From contig NC_007643.1 in the NCBI RefSeq assembly GCF_000013085.1, positions 1,535,001-1,599,000 of the forward strand: a stretch of 64,000 nt of DNA, in the 5' to 3' direction. The notes beneath the pieces were generated by a model, which was given only the letters and a program-made list of their open reading frames with translations, ran no database searches and was not told the origin of the DNA. This document shows positions 42,700 to 50,704 of this stretch, one piece after another. Numbering within the stretch: the stretch's first letter is position 1; each line of letters opens with the position of its first letter. This stretch comes from Rhodospirillum rubrum ATCC 11170. GTDB taxonomy: Bacteria; Pseudomonadota; Alphaproteobacteria; Rhodospirillales; Rhodospirillaceae. The translations under genes and the position numbers were made by a program.

Positions 42700-42908
42700 A
42701 ACTATGTTCCCGCTAGATTTCTTGGTGATAATTGCCTGATCGCGCGCTGATTTCTGCCAACGGCGGGCCGTTGCTTGACGATCCGCTTGGGCTGGAGTCT
42801 TCGCCCGCTCGCCTTGGAGCGATCGGGGTGGGCCGCCCGGCGGCGCGATCATGGGTGCTGGTTGGGTGACCGGTGGCGGCTTCGCCACGCGCGGAAAAGG
42901 GATTATTC

Positions 42909-43913
42909 ATGAATCGGATCATCAACGACCCGGATCTGGTGGTAGAGGACGCGGTGCGCGGCTATCTGAAGGCGCATCGGGATCTGGTTCGGCCCACGAC
43001 GAACCCCCGGGTGATCCGCCACCACTTGGCCCCGCAACAGGGCAAGGTCGGGGTGGTGACCGGCGGCGGATCGGGGCACGAGCCGGCCTTCCTCGGCTAT
43101 GTCGGCGACGGCATGATCGACGCCGTGGCGATCGGCGAGATCTTTTCCTCGCCCACGGCCAAAAGTTTCCATGACGCCTTCGTCGCCGCCGATGGCGGGC
43201 GGGGCGTGGCCTGTCTTTATGGCAATTACGCCGGCGACAATATGAACGTGAAGCTGGCGGTCAAAAAGGCGGCCTCCCACGATCTGACGGTGAAGACCGT
43301 GGTCGCCAATGACGATGTGCCGTCGGCCCCCAAGAGCGAGCGCGACAAGCGGCGCGGCGTCGCCGGCGAGATCTTGATGTGGAAGGTGGGCGGAGCGCGG
43401 GCCGCCGAGGGCGCCGATCTTGACGAGGTGATCGCCTCGGCCCAGAAGGCCATCGACGCCACCCGCAGCATCGGCATCGGCCTGTCGCCCTGCATTATCC
43501 CGGCGGTGGGCAAGCCGAACTTCTCCATCGAGAACGGCATGATGGAGGTGGGCATCGGCCACCATGGCGAACCCGGGGTCGAGGTGGCCCCCGTGCGCCC
43601 GGCCAAGGAAATGGCCGATCTGATGCTTGACCACATCCTGCCCGATCTGCCCTTTGGCCGGGGCGACGATCTGGCGGTGCTGGTCTCGGGTCTGGGCGCC
43701 ACGCCGGTGATGGAGCTGTATATCCTCTATGATCGTCTGAGCGAGGTGCTGGAGGATCGGGGGATGACGGTGGTTCATCCCTTCATCGGCAATTACTTCA
43801 CGTCGCTGGAGATGATGGGGGTGACGCTGACGGTGATGCGCCTTGATGGCGAACTCGCCCGTCTGGTCGGCGCGCCGGCCCGCTCCGTCGGTCTTACAAG
43901 GATCCCGTCATGA
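42909..43913 (+). CDS. DhaK-type ketose kinase subunit
   Basis: A 334-residue DhaK domain. The ketone substrate is bound as a hemiaminal to a His; here GIGHHGEPGVEV places His at 218 and 219, with E. coli DhaK using His218. GGGSGHEPAFLGYVG (near 52) and NYAGDNMNVKLAV (near 110) form the active site. Glycolytic DhaK acts on dihydroxyacetone, but related enzymes phosphorylate erythrulose; the RpiB-like isomerase and pentose-type importer make a C4 ketose plausible. No DhaM phosphoryl donor is present in the window. Coupled to dhaL by ATGA overlap. Confidence 0.9.
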   Translation: MNRIINDPDLVVEDAVRGYLKAHRDLVRPTTNPRVIRHHLAPQQGKVGVVTGGGSGHEPAFLGYVGDGMIDAVAIGEIFSSPTAKSFHDAFVAADGGRGVACLYGNYAGDNMNVKLAVKKAASHDLTVKTVVANDDVPSAPKSERDKRRGVAGEILMWKVGGARAAEGADLDEVIASAQKAIDATRSIGIGLSPCIIPAVGKPNFSIENGMMEVGIGHHGEPGVEVAPVRPAKEMADLMLDHILPDLPFGRGDDLAVLVSGLGATPVMELYILYDRLSEVLEDRGMTVVHPFIGNYFTSLEMMGVTLTVMRLDGELARLVGAPARSVGLTRIPS

Positions 43914-44551
43914 CCGGTATTCCCCTCGCCGCCGCCGGCGGTCTCGTCGTTGAACTGATCGAGACCATCAACGCCAATCGCGCCCATCTGTCGGAAATCG
44001 ACGGCGCGATCGGCGATGGCGATCACGGCATCAATATGAGCAAGGGCTTCACCCAGGCCGGGGCGGCCCTGGGCGATCCGCCGCCGCCGCTGCCCGACGC
44101 CCTGCGCGTGCTCAGTGACACGTTGTTCGAAGGCATCGGCGGATCGATGGGGCCGCTTTATGGATCGCTGTTCAGCGCCATGGCCGATACCCTCGACGGC
44201 GCCGAGATCCTGGATGGCCCGCTGTATGGGCGCATGATCCGCGCCGGTTTGGACGGGGTCGAAGAGATCGGCTCGGCCAAACCCGGCGATAAGACCTTGC
44301 TCGATTCCCTGGCGCCGGCGGTCGACGCCTTCGATGCCGCCCAGGCCGAGGGACGGTCCTTCGCCGAGAGCCTGGACGCCATGACCCTGGCGGCCGAGCG
44401 GGGACGCGACGCTACCCGCGACATGATCGCCAAGGTCGGTCGCGCCGCCCGTCTGGGCGAACGCTCGCGCGGCGCCCTCGATGCCGGCGCCTCGTCGTGC
44501 TGCCTGATCCTGGGAACCCTGGCTTGCGGAGTGAAAAAGCGCTTGGCGTGA
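43910..44551 (+). CDS. DhaL-type ADP/ATP-binding kinase subunit
   Basis: A 213-residue DhaL protein that carries the nucleotide and phosphorylates the substrate bound on DhaK. The Mg-nucleotide motif GAIGDGDHGINMSKGF (about residues 32-47) and GGSMGPLYGSLF and KPGDKTLLDSL are intact. In PTS-dependent systems bound ADP is rephosphorylated by DhaM; with no DhaM nearby this pair may use ATP directly or an unlinked DhaM. Confidence 0.9.
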   Translation: MTGIPLAAAGGLVVELIETINANRAHLSEIDGAIGDGDHGINMSKGFTQAGAALGDPPPPLPDALRVLSDTLFEGIGGSMGPLYGSLFSAMADTLDGAEILDGPLYGRMIRAGLDGVEEIGSAKPGDKTLLDSLAPAVDAFDAAQAEGRSFAESLDAMTLAAERGRDATRDMIAKVGRAARLGERSRGALDAGASSCCLILGTLACGVKKRLA

Positions 44552-44730
44552 CCCCCGCCGGTTAAGGGGGGGGAACGCGGCGACTTCGCCTCCGAGTCGG
44601 TGTTTTCGGCGTCAAAGGCCGGGAAAACCGCCGGCCAAAGGTCCGATCGCACCTTTGGCCGACCAACGGCTTGGGCCCGGCGGACGGCAATCGCCTTGCC
44701 GGGCGAGGGCTGGCGTCCTACCCTGTGCCA

Positions 44731-44815
44731 AAGGCGCCTCGTATGCCAAGACCACAGGCCGGTCAACCTAGGGCGCGGCGCCACCCCCGGCGGGGCCCTG
44801 TCCGCCGGGGGTGTT
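44731..44815 (+). ncRNA. Candidate small structured RNA with terminator, copy 1
   Basis: The segment has a basal helix GGCGCCTCG (44733-44741) with CGCGGCGCC (44774-44782) around a GACC-ACAGGCC-GGTC hairpin. A perfect 10-bp terminator stem CCCCCGGCGG/CCGCCGGGGG (44784-44793, 44802-44811) then precedes TGTTTT. The second copy keeps these helices and changes one closing pair from G-C to A-U, a compensatory difference. The 5-prime end and promoter are unknown, and no Rfam family was recognised. Confidence 0.5.
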
Positions 44816-45315
44816 TTCCCGTAGCGGCACCGCCCCGGCTATCGCCGGCAAAGCCGTCCTTCCGGCCCCCGATCACGCTTGTGGGCAAGCAGTCTTTCCC
44901 CGGCGCGGGTGAGGAATTTGCTGCGCTATCAGTGCCGGGGAGATGGGGGCGGAGAGATAGGGTAAGCCTCATCGGGGCGGGCGATGGACCAGCGCGGTGA
45001 TGGTTAATGCTCCCATCAGCAACCAGCACTTGCGCTTGTACCATAAGTCGCGGCGCGACCTTCAGCAAGCCGGAAGTCGGCTATCGGGGTTATCTCCACC
45101 CGCTCAGCTTGCGCCGAAAGCAAGGGTGGGGATGGGAGTCTCACCGGAGCGGGCGGCGGACCTGCCGGCGATGGTTAACGCTCCCGTCAGCGACCATCGC
45201 TTCGCCCGATAATCTTACGAGGCGAGACTTTTGAGATCAAGACCGGTTTGGTTGGATCCAGGGTTTGGGACATAAGGGGCTTGCCGGTCGGGGGCTGGCG
45301 ACTTAACCTCGGCCC

Positions 45316-45402
45316 AAAGCGCCTCGTATGCCGAGACCACAGGCCGGTCCTCCTAGGGCGAGGCGCTACCCCCGGCGGGGCCCTGTCCGTCGGGGGTTTT
45401 TT
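45316..45402 (+). ncRNA. Candidate small structured RNA with terminator, copy 2
   Basis: A perfect 9-bp helix AGCGCCTCG (45318-45326) with CGAGGCGCT (45359-45367) encloses a GACC/GGTC hairpin and an exposed TCCTCCT that resembles an anti-Shine-Dalgarno sequence (absent in copy 1). It is followed by a terminator stem CCCCCGGCGG/CCGTCGGGGG and six T (45397-45402). Likely transcribed rightward, toward the CRISPR trailer end. Confidence 0.55.
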
Positions 45403-45590
45403 CCCATCGCGGCGTCGCCCCGGCTATCGCCGGTGAAGCCGTCCTTCCGGCCCCAGGTCACGTTTGCGGGTCAGCGATGCCGACAGGGGCGGGCGGGAAA
45501 AAAGGGACGGGGCCACCGAGGTGGTCCGCCACCTTTCCCGCGCCGGGCAGTTCATGAAGGCAAGCCCCAGGACCGGATCTGCGAATTTCG

Positions 45591-46961
45591 CGGTTCATTC
45601 CCGCGTGTGCGGGGAACAGATCGCCGACGCCGCCCTGGTCGAGGCTAACCGCGGTTCATCCCCGCGTGTGCGGGGAACAGGCTCGACACAACGAACGCGC
45701 GACTGGCCGAAACGGTTCATCCCCGCGTGTGCGGGGAACAGATGTAAAGGCCGATCGCCGCAGCCAGGGCGGACGGTTCATCCCCGCGTGTGCGGGGAAC
45801 AGATCGCCAGCGGCAAACACCACATCACGCAAGCCGGTTCATCCCCGCGTGTGCGGGGAACAGGGATCCCTAAAGCGGATATCGGCGAGCACGATCGGTT
45901 CATCCCCGCGTGTGCGGGGAACAGGCTGCCGTTTTGGAAAGTGCGGGTCTCTGGGTCGGTTCATCCCCGCGTGTGCGGGGAACAGCTGGCGACAAGAGCC
46001 ACAATTGACGCCCCAAGCGGTTCATCCCCGCGTGTGCGGGGAACAGTGGAGTGCCAACCCCTGGGTCGCCGCCGTGACCGGTTCATCCCCGCGTGTGCGG
46101 GGAACAGATTTCGATTTCAGCCGTCTTCGTTGCGTGAACCGGTTCATCCCCGCGTGTGCGGGGAACAGTCCCGTTGTCTCTGAGAGGACGTTAAGTCGCA
46201 CGGTTCATCCCCGCGTGTGCGGGGAACAGCCGCTCGGCACGGGGGCGGGGGCGGGTTGTAGCGGTTCATCCCCGCGTGTGCGGGGAACAGGAGCCGCTGC
46301 GCTCGCAAATGCTCAACGGGGACGGTTCATCCCCGCGTGTGCGGGGAACAGACGAATACCTGCGCCCGGTCAATCGGGATGACCGGTTCATCCCCGCGTG
46401 TGCGGGGAACAGGAGTGGCGGGCCGGAGCGATTGATATCGATGGCGGTTCATCCCCGCGTGTGCGGGGAACAGTCCCCATTGGCGATGCAGAGGGCGCAC
46501 AATGGCGGTTCATCCCCGCGTGTGCGGGGAACAGTGCGCGCCAGTTTGCGAGGATGAGGGCGATCACGGTTCATCCCCGCGTGTGCGGGGAACAGGACGC
46601 CGGCGAGATGTCCATGAAGGACTACGTCGGTTCATCCCCGCGTGTGCGGGGAACAGTACACCTTTGTCCCAAACGGCACGAAGGTGATCGGTTCATCCCC
46701 GCGTGTGCGGGGAACAGGGTCGCGCAGCGTGATGAGGTCAGTCATGATCCGGTTCATCCCCGCGTGTGCGGGGAACAGGCGCGTCGGCGGACCAAGCCAG
46801 CAGAGACGAGCGGTTCATCCCCGCGTGTGCGGGGAACAGGTTCGCTGGGCAGGCCATGATGGGGGATTGGACGGTTCATCCCCGCGTGTGCGGGGAACAG
46901 TTTGGTTTGGTTGCCCGACTGCGAATCAGCGGCGGTTCATCCCCGCGTGTGCGGGGAACAG
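45591..46961 (-). CRISPR. Type I-E-like CRISPR array, 23 repeats and 22 spacers
   Basis: Repeats of 29 bp recur every 61 bases from 45591 to 46933, giving 23 repeats and 22 spacers of 32 bp. On the minus strand the repeat begins CTGTTCCCCGC and ends GCGGGGATGAACCG, with the inner palindrome CCCCGCGTGTGCGGGG, matching type I-E repeats. The leftmost repeat has a T for C change in CGGTTCATTCCC, marking the old, trailer end. Transcription is therefore leftward from an AT-rich leader at 46962 onward. No cas gene lies in the window. Confidence 0.97.
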
Positions 46962-47245
46962 TCATCGACGGAAGTCGTTGATTATCATGTCTTTTCACGA
47001 TGTCAAAAAACTTACCGATGTTTCTGTTTTGTTCTTAGTGGGGGCCGCTTGGCATACGGTTGTCTTTATTATTGGCGCAAATCGGCCGGGTCGCGATCAC
47101 CTCGGGCTGGGATCGCCCCCCTTTGAATGCGGAAGGGCAAGTTTATCAGGTCGGGAAGGGGGCTCGCAAGGTCGGGTGGCGCCTCCGGGGGGCGATGCAC
47201 AGTCCGGTCGGGGGGATAAAATCCATGACCTCTCATCCCCCTTCC
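46962..47245 (-). promoter_or_regulatory. CRISPR leader with promoter
   Basis: The sequence next to the intact rightmost repeat is AT-rich (46975-47090), as I-E leaders are. On the minus strand TTGACA (plus 47001-47006) and TAATCA (plus 46979-46984), 16 bases apart, form a good promoter that would start transcription about ten bases before the first repeat. The rest of this 284-base gap shows no gene. Confidence 0.7.
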
Positions 47246-48757
47246 TCACCCGAAGGCCGGGCCGTTGGGGGATAGGCGCAGGCCTTTGCGCAAGCGTTTG
47301 AAGGGCAGGGCCGCCGGGTCGGCCAGCATCGGGCCGGGGGCGGCGCAGTCGAGGATGGCTTCGGCGATCGGTTCGAAATCGGCGCGGAAATGGACCGAGC
47401 TTTTAACGACGATGATATCTTGTCGCATTGGATCGATGCCGACGAAGCGCAACATCGACTGGTCGGCCAATTGCGCTTTCGAGGAGGTCACCACCACCCG
47501 CACGCCGTCGATGCGCAGGCAGGCCGAGGCGCCAAGCCGCATCCGCGCCCCCTGGTAATAAGGGCCGGTGGCGATGAAGGCGCCGTCCGACAGGGTCTCG
47601 ACGACGAAATCCGCCTCGAAGGGCCGATCGCCGGGGATGCCCGATTTGCCGCCCAGCGCCAGACGCAAGGTAGCGCCCACCCCCGCCCGGTGGGCCTGGG
47701 CGGCGGCGGCGGGGTCGCAGATCAGACCAAGGGCGCTGTCGCGCGCTCCGCAGGCGACCAGGGCGCGCAGCATGCCGGTGGTGTCGGACTCGCCGCCGGC
47801 GCCGGGGTTGTCCTGGGTATCGGCGATGACGATCGGGCGGCTGGCGGTTTCCGCCCGGGCCATGGCGATGCGCACACCCTCTTCGGGGGCGTAGATCTTT
47901 CCGGCGAAGCGGCTTTCGGCGGCGACCACCTCGGCCAGAAGCTCGTCGGCCAGGGTATCGGCCAGGGCCCGGGTGGGGGCGTAAACCAGGATCGACGGTC
48001 CGCAATCGGCGAAATCGGCGGCGGGGAAGCCCATCATCAGCGAAGCCGTTGAGGCGCCGCGCGCCTCGAGGGCGGGCAGGCGGGCGTAAAGATCCTTGTT
48101 GGGGGCGACGCTGGTCGCCTGCCAGGAGATCGGCACCAGAAAGGGCACCTGACGAAAGGCCTTGGCATCGGGCGCGCCGCTCAGCCGCCGGGCGACATAG
48201 CGCGCCGCCCGCCGCCCGGTTTCGGCCATGTCGACATGGGGGTAGGTGCGATAGCCGAGCAGGGCGTCGGCCATCGCCACCATTTTCGGCGTCACATTGC
48301 CGTGCAGATCAAGGCTGACGACCAACGGCGTCTCGGTCCCGATCACCGCGCGCACCCGGGCCAGAAGTTCGCCCTCGCCATCGTCGACATGCTCGGCGAC
48401 CATCGCCCCATGCAGGTCGAGATAGACGCCGTCCACCGGCCCGGCGGCGCGGATGCCCTCGACGATCCGCCCGGCGATGCGCTCGAAGGCGTCGCGGGTG
48501 ACCGGAGCCGAGGGGCTGGCCGCGCACCACTGAATCGGGCACAGCGACCACCCCCGGGCCTCGGCCTCTTCGATGAAGCCGCAGATCCCGACATTGACCC
48601 CGCGCATGGTCGTCAGGATGTCGGCGCCGTCGCACAGGCGCGGCCAGCCGCCGCCATCTTCAAAAGCGGCGTAATCGGCCTTGCGCGGGCCGAAGGTGTT
48701 GGTCTCGTGCAGGAAGCCGGCAATGATGAGGCGAGGGGCGGTCGCTGACGGGGTCAT
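47246..48757 (-). CDS. M81-family metallopeptidase (MlrC-like)
   Basis: A 503-residue protein of the MlrC/DUF1485 family, named for microcystin-degrading peptidase C but of mostly unknown physiological substrate. LIIAGFLHETNTFGPRKADY near residue 12 and the DLHGAMVAEHVDDGEGELL and SLDLHGNVTP segments supply putative zinc ligands, and DTQDNPGAGGESDTTGML is a family signature. ATG 48757 is used; a GTG four codons earlier is possible. It diverges from the iclR-like gene and may act on a small amide-containing metabolite. Confidence 0.87.
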   Translation of the reverse strand: MTPSATAPRLIIAGFLHETNTFGPRKADYAAFEDGGGWPRLCDGADILTTMRGVNVGICGFIEEAEARGWSLCPIQWCAASPSAPVTRDAFERIAGRIVEGIRAAGPVDGVYLDLHGAMVAEHVDDGEGELLARVRAVIGTETPLVVSLDLHGNVTPKMVAMADALLGYRTYPHVDMAETGRRAARYVARRLSGAPDAKAFRQVPFLVPISWQATSVAPNKDLYARLPALEARGASTASLMMGFPAADFADCGPSILVYAPTRALADTLADELLAEVVAAESRFAGKIYAPEEGVRIAMARAETASRPIVIADTQDNPGAGGESDTTGMLRALVACGARDSALGLICDPAAAAQAHRAGVGATLRLALGGKSGIPGDRPFEADFVVETLSDGAFIATGPYYQGARMRLGASACLRIDGVRVVVTSSKAQLADQSMLRFVGIDPMRQDIIVVKSSVHFRADFEPIAEAILDCAAPGPMLADPAALPFKRLRKGLRLSPNGPAFG

Positions 48758-48789
48758 GTCATCTCTCACGGCGGGAGGGGACGGCGGTT

Positions 48790-48806
48790 GTATTGTAATG
48801 CAATAC
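48790..48806. promoter_or_regulatory. Palindromic operator candidate between M81 and iclR-like genes
   Basis: GTATTG-TAATG-CAATAC is a perfect 6-bp inverted repeat in the 140-base divergent gap. Size and position suit an IclR-family operator controlling both genes. Confidence 0.5.
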
Positions 48807-48897
48807 TCGGTGGCGCATTATATCCACGATAGGACTCTGCCTCTCTTTCGGTCAAGGGCGAAGAGTGCCCATTGTTTCATCGTGTTTGGGAGGGCGC

Positions 48898-49686
48898 ATG
48901 GACCAATCCGAGAAGCCCGACAGGGCGGCCGACAGGCTTTTCGTGTCGTCTTTGGACAAGGCGATGCGCCTGCTGGGCGCCTTCAGCGCCGAGAGGCCGG
49001 AGATGGGCCTGGGGGATCTGGCCCTGGCCGCCGGCCTGGATAAAAGCGCCGCCCAGCGCTTCGCCCACACCTTTCATAGCCTGGGTTATCTGGATAAGGA
49101 CCCGGTGACGCGGCGCTATCGGCCCTCGATCAAGATCCTTGATCTGACCAACGCCTATCTGTGGGCCAATCCGCTGATCCGTGCCGCGATGCCGCAGCTG
49201 ATCGATTTGCGGCAGAAAATCGGCGAGACGGTCAATCTGGCGCTGCTGGATGGCGAAAGCATCGTTTATGCCATCCGCCTGCCCAATGCCCGCACCAGCT
49301 TCGCCGCCACCTTGATCGGCCGGCGCGCCCCGGCCCTGAACACCGCCAGCGGTCGGGTGATGATCGCCGGCTTCGATCGCCAAACCCGGCAAGCCTGCGT
49401 CGAGACTTGGCCGCTGACCGCCCATATCCCGACGACCCTGCTCGATCGCCCGACGATCCTTGGGTTGGTCGAAGAGGCGGCCGAGAAGGGCTATGCGATC
49501 AGCGAGAACGAAATTCTTCTGAATGAACGTGACATCGCCGCGCCGATCCGCATCATGGGTGGCCCGCGCGCGGCGGTCCAATGCTCGGTCTCGGCGATGG
49601 TCTGGCCGCGCGCGCGCATCGTCGCCGATATCGCCCCGGCCTTGCTCGATACGGCGAACGCGCTGTCGCAGACCCCGCTGGGCTAG
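48898..49686 (+). CDS. IclR-family transcriptional regulator
   Basis: A 262-residue regulator with an N-terminal winged helix (LFVSSLDKAMRLLGAFSAER, LGDLALAAGLDKSAAQRFAH) and a C-terminal ligand-binding GAF-like IclR domain (GETVNLALLDGESIVYAIRL, GRRAPALNTASGRVMIAG). GGGAGGGCGC precedes the ATG. It is divergent from the M81 gene and upstream of the aldolase, so it may control either or both. Confidence 0.9.
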   Translation: MDQSEKPDRAADRLFVSSLDKAMRLLGAFSAERPEMGLGDLALAAGLDKSAAQRFAHTFHSLGYLDKDPVTRRYRPSIKILDLTNAYLWANPLIRAAMPQLIDLRQKIGETVNLALLDGESIVYAIRLPNARTSFAATLIGRRAPALNTASGRVMIAGFDRQTRQACVETWPLTAHIPTTLLDRPTILGLVEEAAEKGYAISENEILLNERDIAAPIRIMGGPRAAVQCSVSAMVWPRARIVADIAPALLDTANALSQTPLG

Positions 49687-49826
49687 GGCGGCCGGCGAAA
49701 ACCCGCTGCCGGTTTTCCGGGCGCCGCGCCCTTCGCCCGCTCCCCGGCATCGCCAACCGCGACCCAAGCTGGCGATCGGCGATCCGCCGTCTGTTTGATC
49801 CTCGCTCCAGGGATGGAAGAAACATC

Positions 49827-50681
49827 ATGCCGCATATGTTGGGAAAACAAATCCGCCAGTCGCGGATCATCGATCCGAAAAGCCGGCGCGGCTTCTGCAT
49901 CGCCTTCGATCACGCGCTGCAGCTGGGATCGTGCCAGGGCCTGGAGCGCCCCGAGGAGTCCCTTGATCAGATGGCCGAGGCCGGGGTGGATGCGGTGATC
50001 TTGCCCTTGGGCTCGGCGCTGACCTATGGGCCGCGACTGGTGGGCAACGGCGGCCCCAAGCTGATCTTGCGTCTGGATCAAACGACGATGTGGCGCGAGG
50101 GCACGCCCTTGGATTACGCCGACGGCCATACCCGTCTGGTCGCCTCCGTCGAAGACGCCGTGATGCTGGGCGCCGAGGCGGTGATCACCTATCTGTTCGT
50201 CGGTCACAACGATCCGGCCGAGGAAACCGCCGCCTTTCGCGCCAATTCCGAGATCAACGCGGCGGCGCGCAAGATGGGCATCGTTCATATCATCGAAACC
50301 ATGGGGGCGCGCCACGCCCTGGCCGCCAATGTCCATGATGGGGATTTCGTGCGCTTCCATTCGCGGATCGGCTGCGAGATGGGCGCCGATATCATCAAGA
50401 CTGACTGGCCGGGCAGCGTCGCGGCGCTGCGTCAGATCACGGCGGAGCTGCCGGTTCCGGTGATGCTGGCCGGCGGGCCGGGGAACGGCGGCGACCGGGG
50501 AACCCTCGAACGGGTTCACCAGATCATGGAGGGCGGGGCGGCGGGCATTTTGTTTGGCCGCTCGATCTTCCAGGCCCGCTCACCGCTGGCGGTGATGAAG
50601 GCCTGCCGGGCGATCATCCACGACCGCGCCTCGGTCGAGGAGGCAGCCGAGGGGGCAGGGGGATTGTCCGCCGCCGCCTGA
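49827..50681 (+). CDS. DhnA/LsrF-type class I aldolase
   Basis: A 284-residue TIM-barrel enzyme of the class I fructose-bisphosphate aldolase-like (DeoC/LacD, LsrF) family. It begins RQSRIIDPKSRRGFCIAFDH, and GADIIKTDWPG (near residue 189) holds the expected Schiff-base Lys, with AGGPGNGGDRGTLERVHQIM and GILFGRSIFQ forming the phosphate-binding region. It would cleave or thiolyse a phosphorylated ketose. LsrF works in AI-2 breakdown; here the substrate is unknown. It faces the FGGY kinase gene, which ends 23 bases away. Confidence 0.87.
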   Translation: MPHMLGKQIRQSRIIDPKSRRGFCIAFDHALQLGSCQGLERPEESLDQMAEAGVDAVILPLGSALTYGPRLVGNGGPKLILRLDQTTMWREGTPLDYADGHTRLVASVEDAVMLGAEAVITYLFVGHNDPAEETAAFRANSEINAAARKMGIVHIIETMGARHALAANVHDGDFVRFHSRIGCEMGADIIKTDWPGSVAALRQITAELPVPVMLAGGPGNGGDRGTLERVHQIMEGGAAGILFGRSIFQARSPLAVMKACRAIIHDRASVEEAAEGAGGLSAAA

Positions 50682-50704
50682 TCAGGGGGCGACGACGGTT
50701 TGCT

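Larger units (their letters stand above)
42367..42908. promoter_or_regulatory. Divergent promoter region of sorC-like and dhaK-like genes
   Basis: A 542-base region without a supported gene. The stretch 42534-42720 is AT-rich and contains two inverted copies of the operator-like motif, annotated at 42534 and 42679. Their start-to-start distance (145 bases) nearly equals that of the pair at 35931/36074 (143 bases). Confidence 0.6.
44696..45480. repeat. Pair of diverged direct repeats (about 190 bp, offset 585)
   Basis: The block starting at 44696 recurs, ungapped over its conserved core, at 45281-45480, with high but imperfect identity; both contain the structured-RNA candidates annotated below and continue past their terminators. 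Between them a shorter element GATGGTTAAYGCTCCC occurs at 44999 and again at 45170. The 1,039 bases between dhaL and the CRISPR array hold no credible protein gene; the rest appears to be repeat flanks. Confidence 0.75.

Noticed and set aside
42909-44551. A PTS-dependent dihydroxyacetone kinase (DhaKLM)
   Set aside because: DhaM is not in the window and an ABC importer, not a PTS, is linked; a firm dihydroxyacetone assignment is therefore not made, though it is not excluded.
44731-45402. The duplicated RNA-like blocks as tmRNA, RNase P RNA, SRP RNA or 6S RNA
   Set aside because: The diagnostic sequences of these RNAs are absent and they occur twice in tandem with their own terminators; too short for tmRNA or RNase P.
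45591-46961. Local cas genes in the CRISPR flanks
   Set aside because: The left flank is dhaL plus duplicated non-coding blocks and the right flank an M81 metallopeptidase; no Cas1, Cas2, Cas3 or Cascade motif is present.
45464-47301. Several long plus-strand open frames rich in repeated HPRVCGEQ, FIPACAGN and SSPRVRGT peptides
   Set aside because: They are read-throughs of the CRISPR array; the 61-base period shifts frame by one each unit, giving three recurring peptides. No start signals or homology support them.
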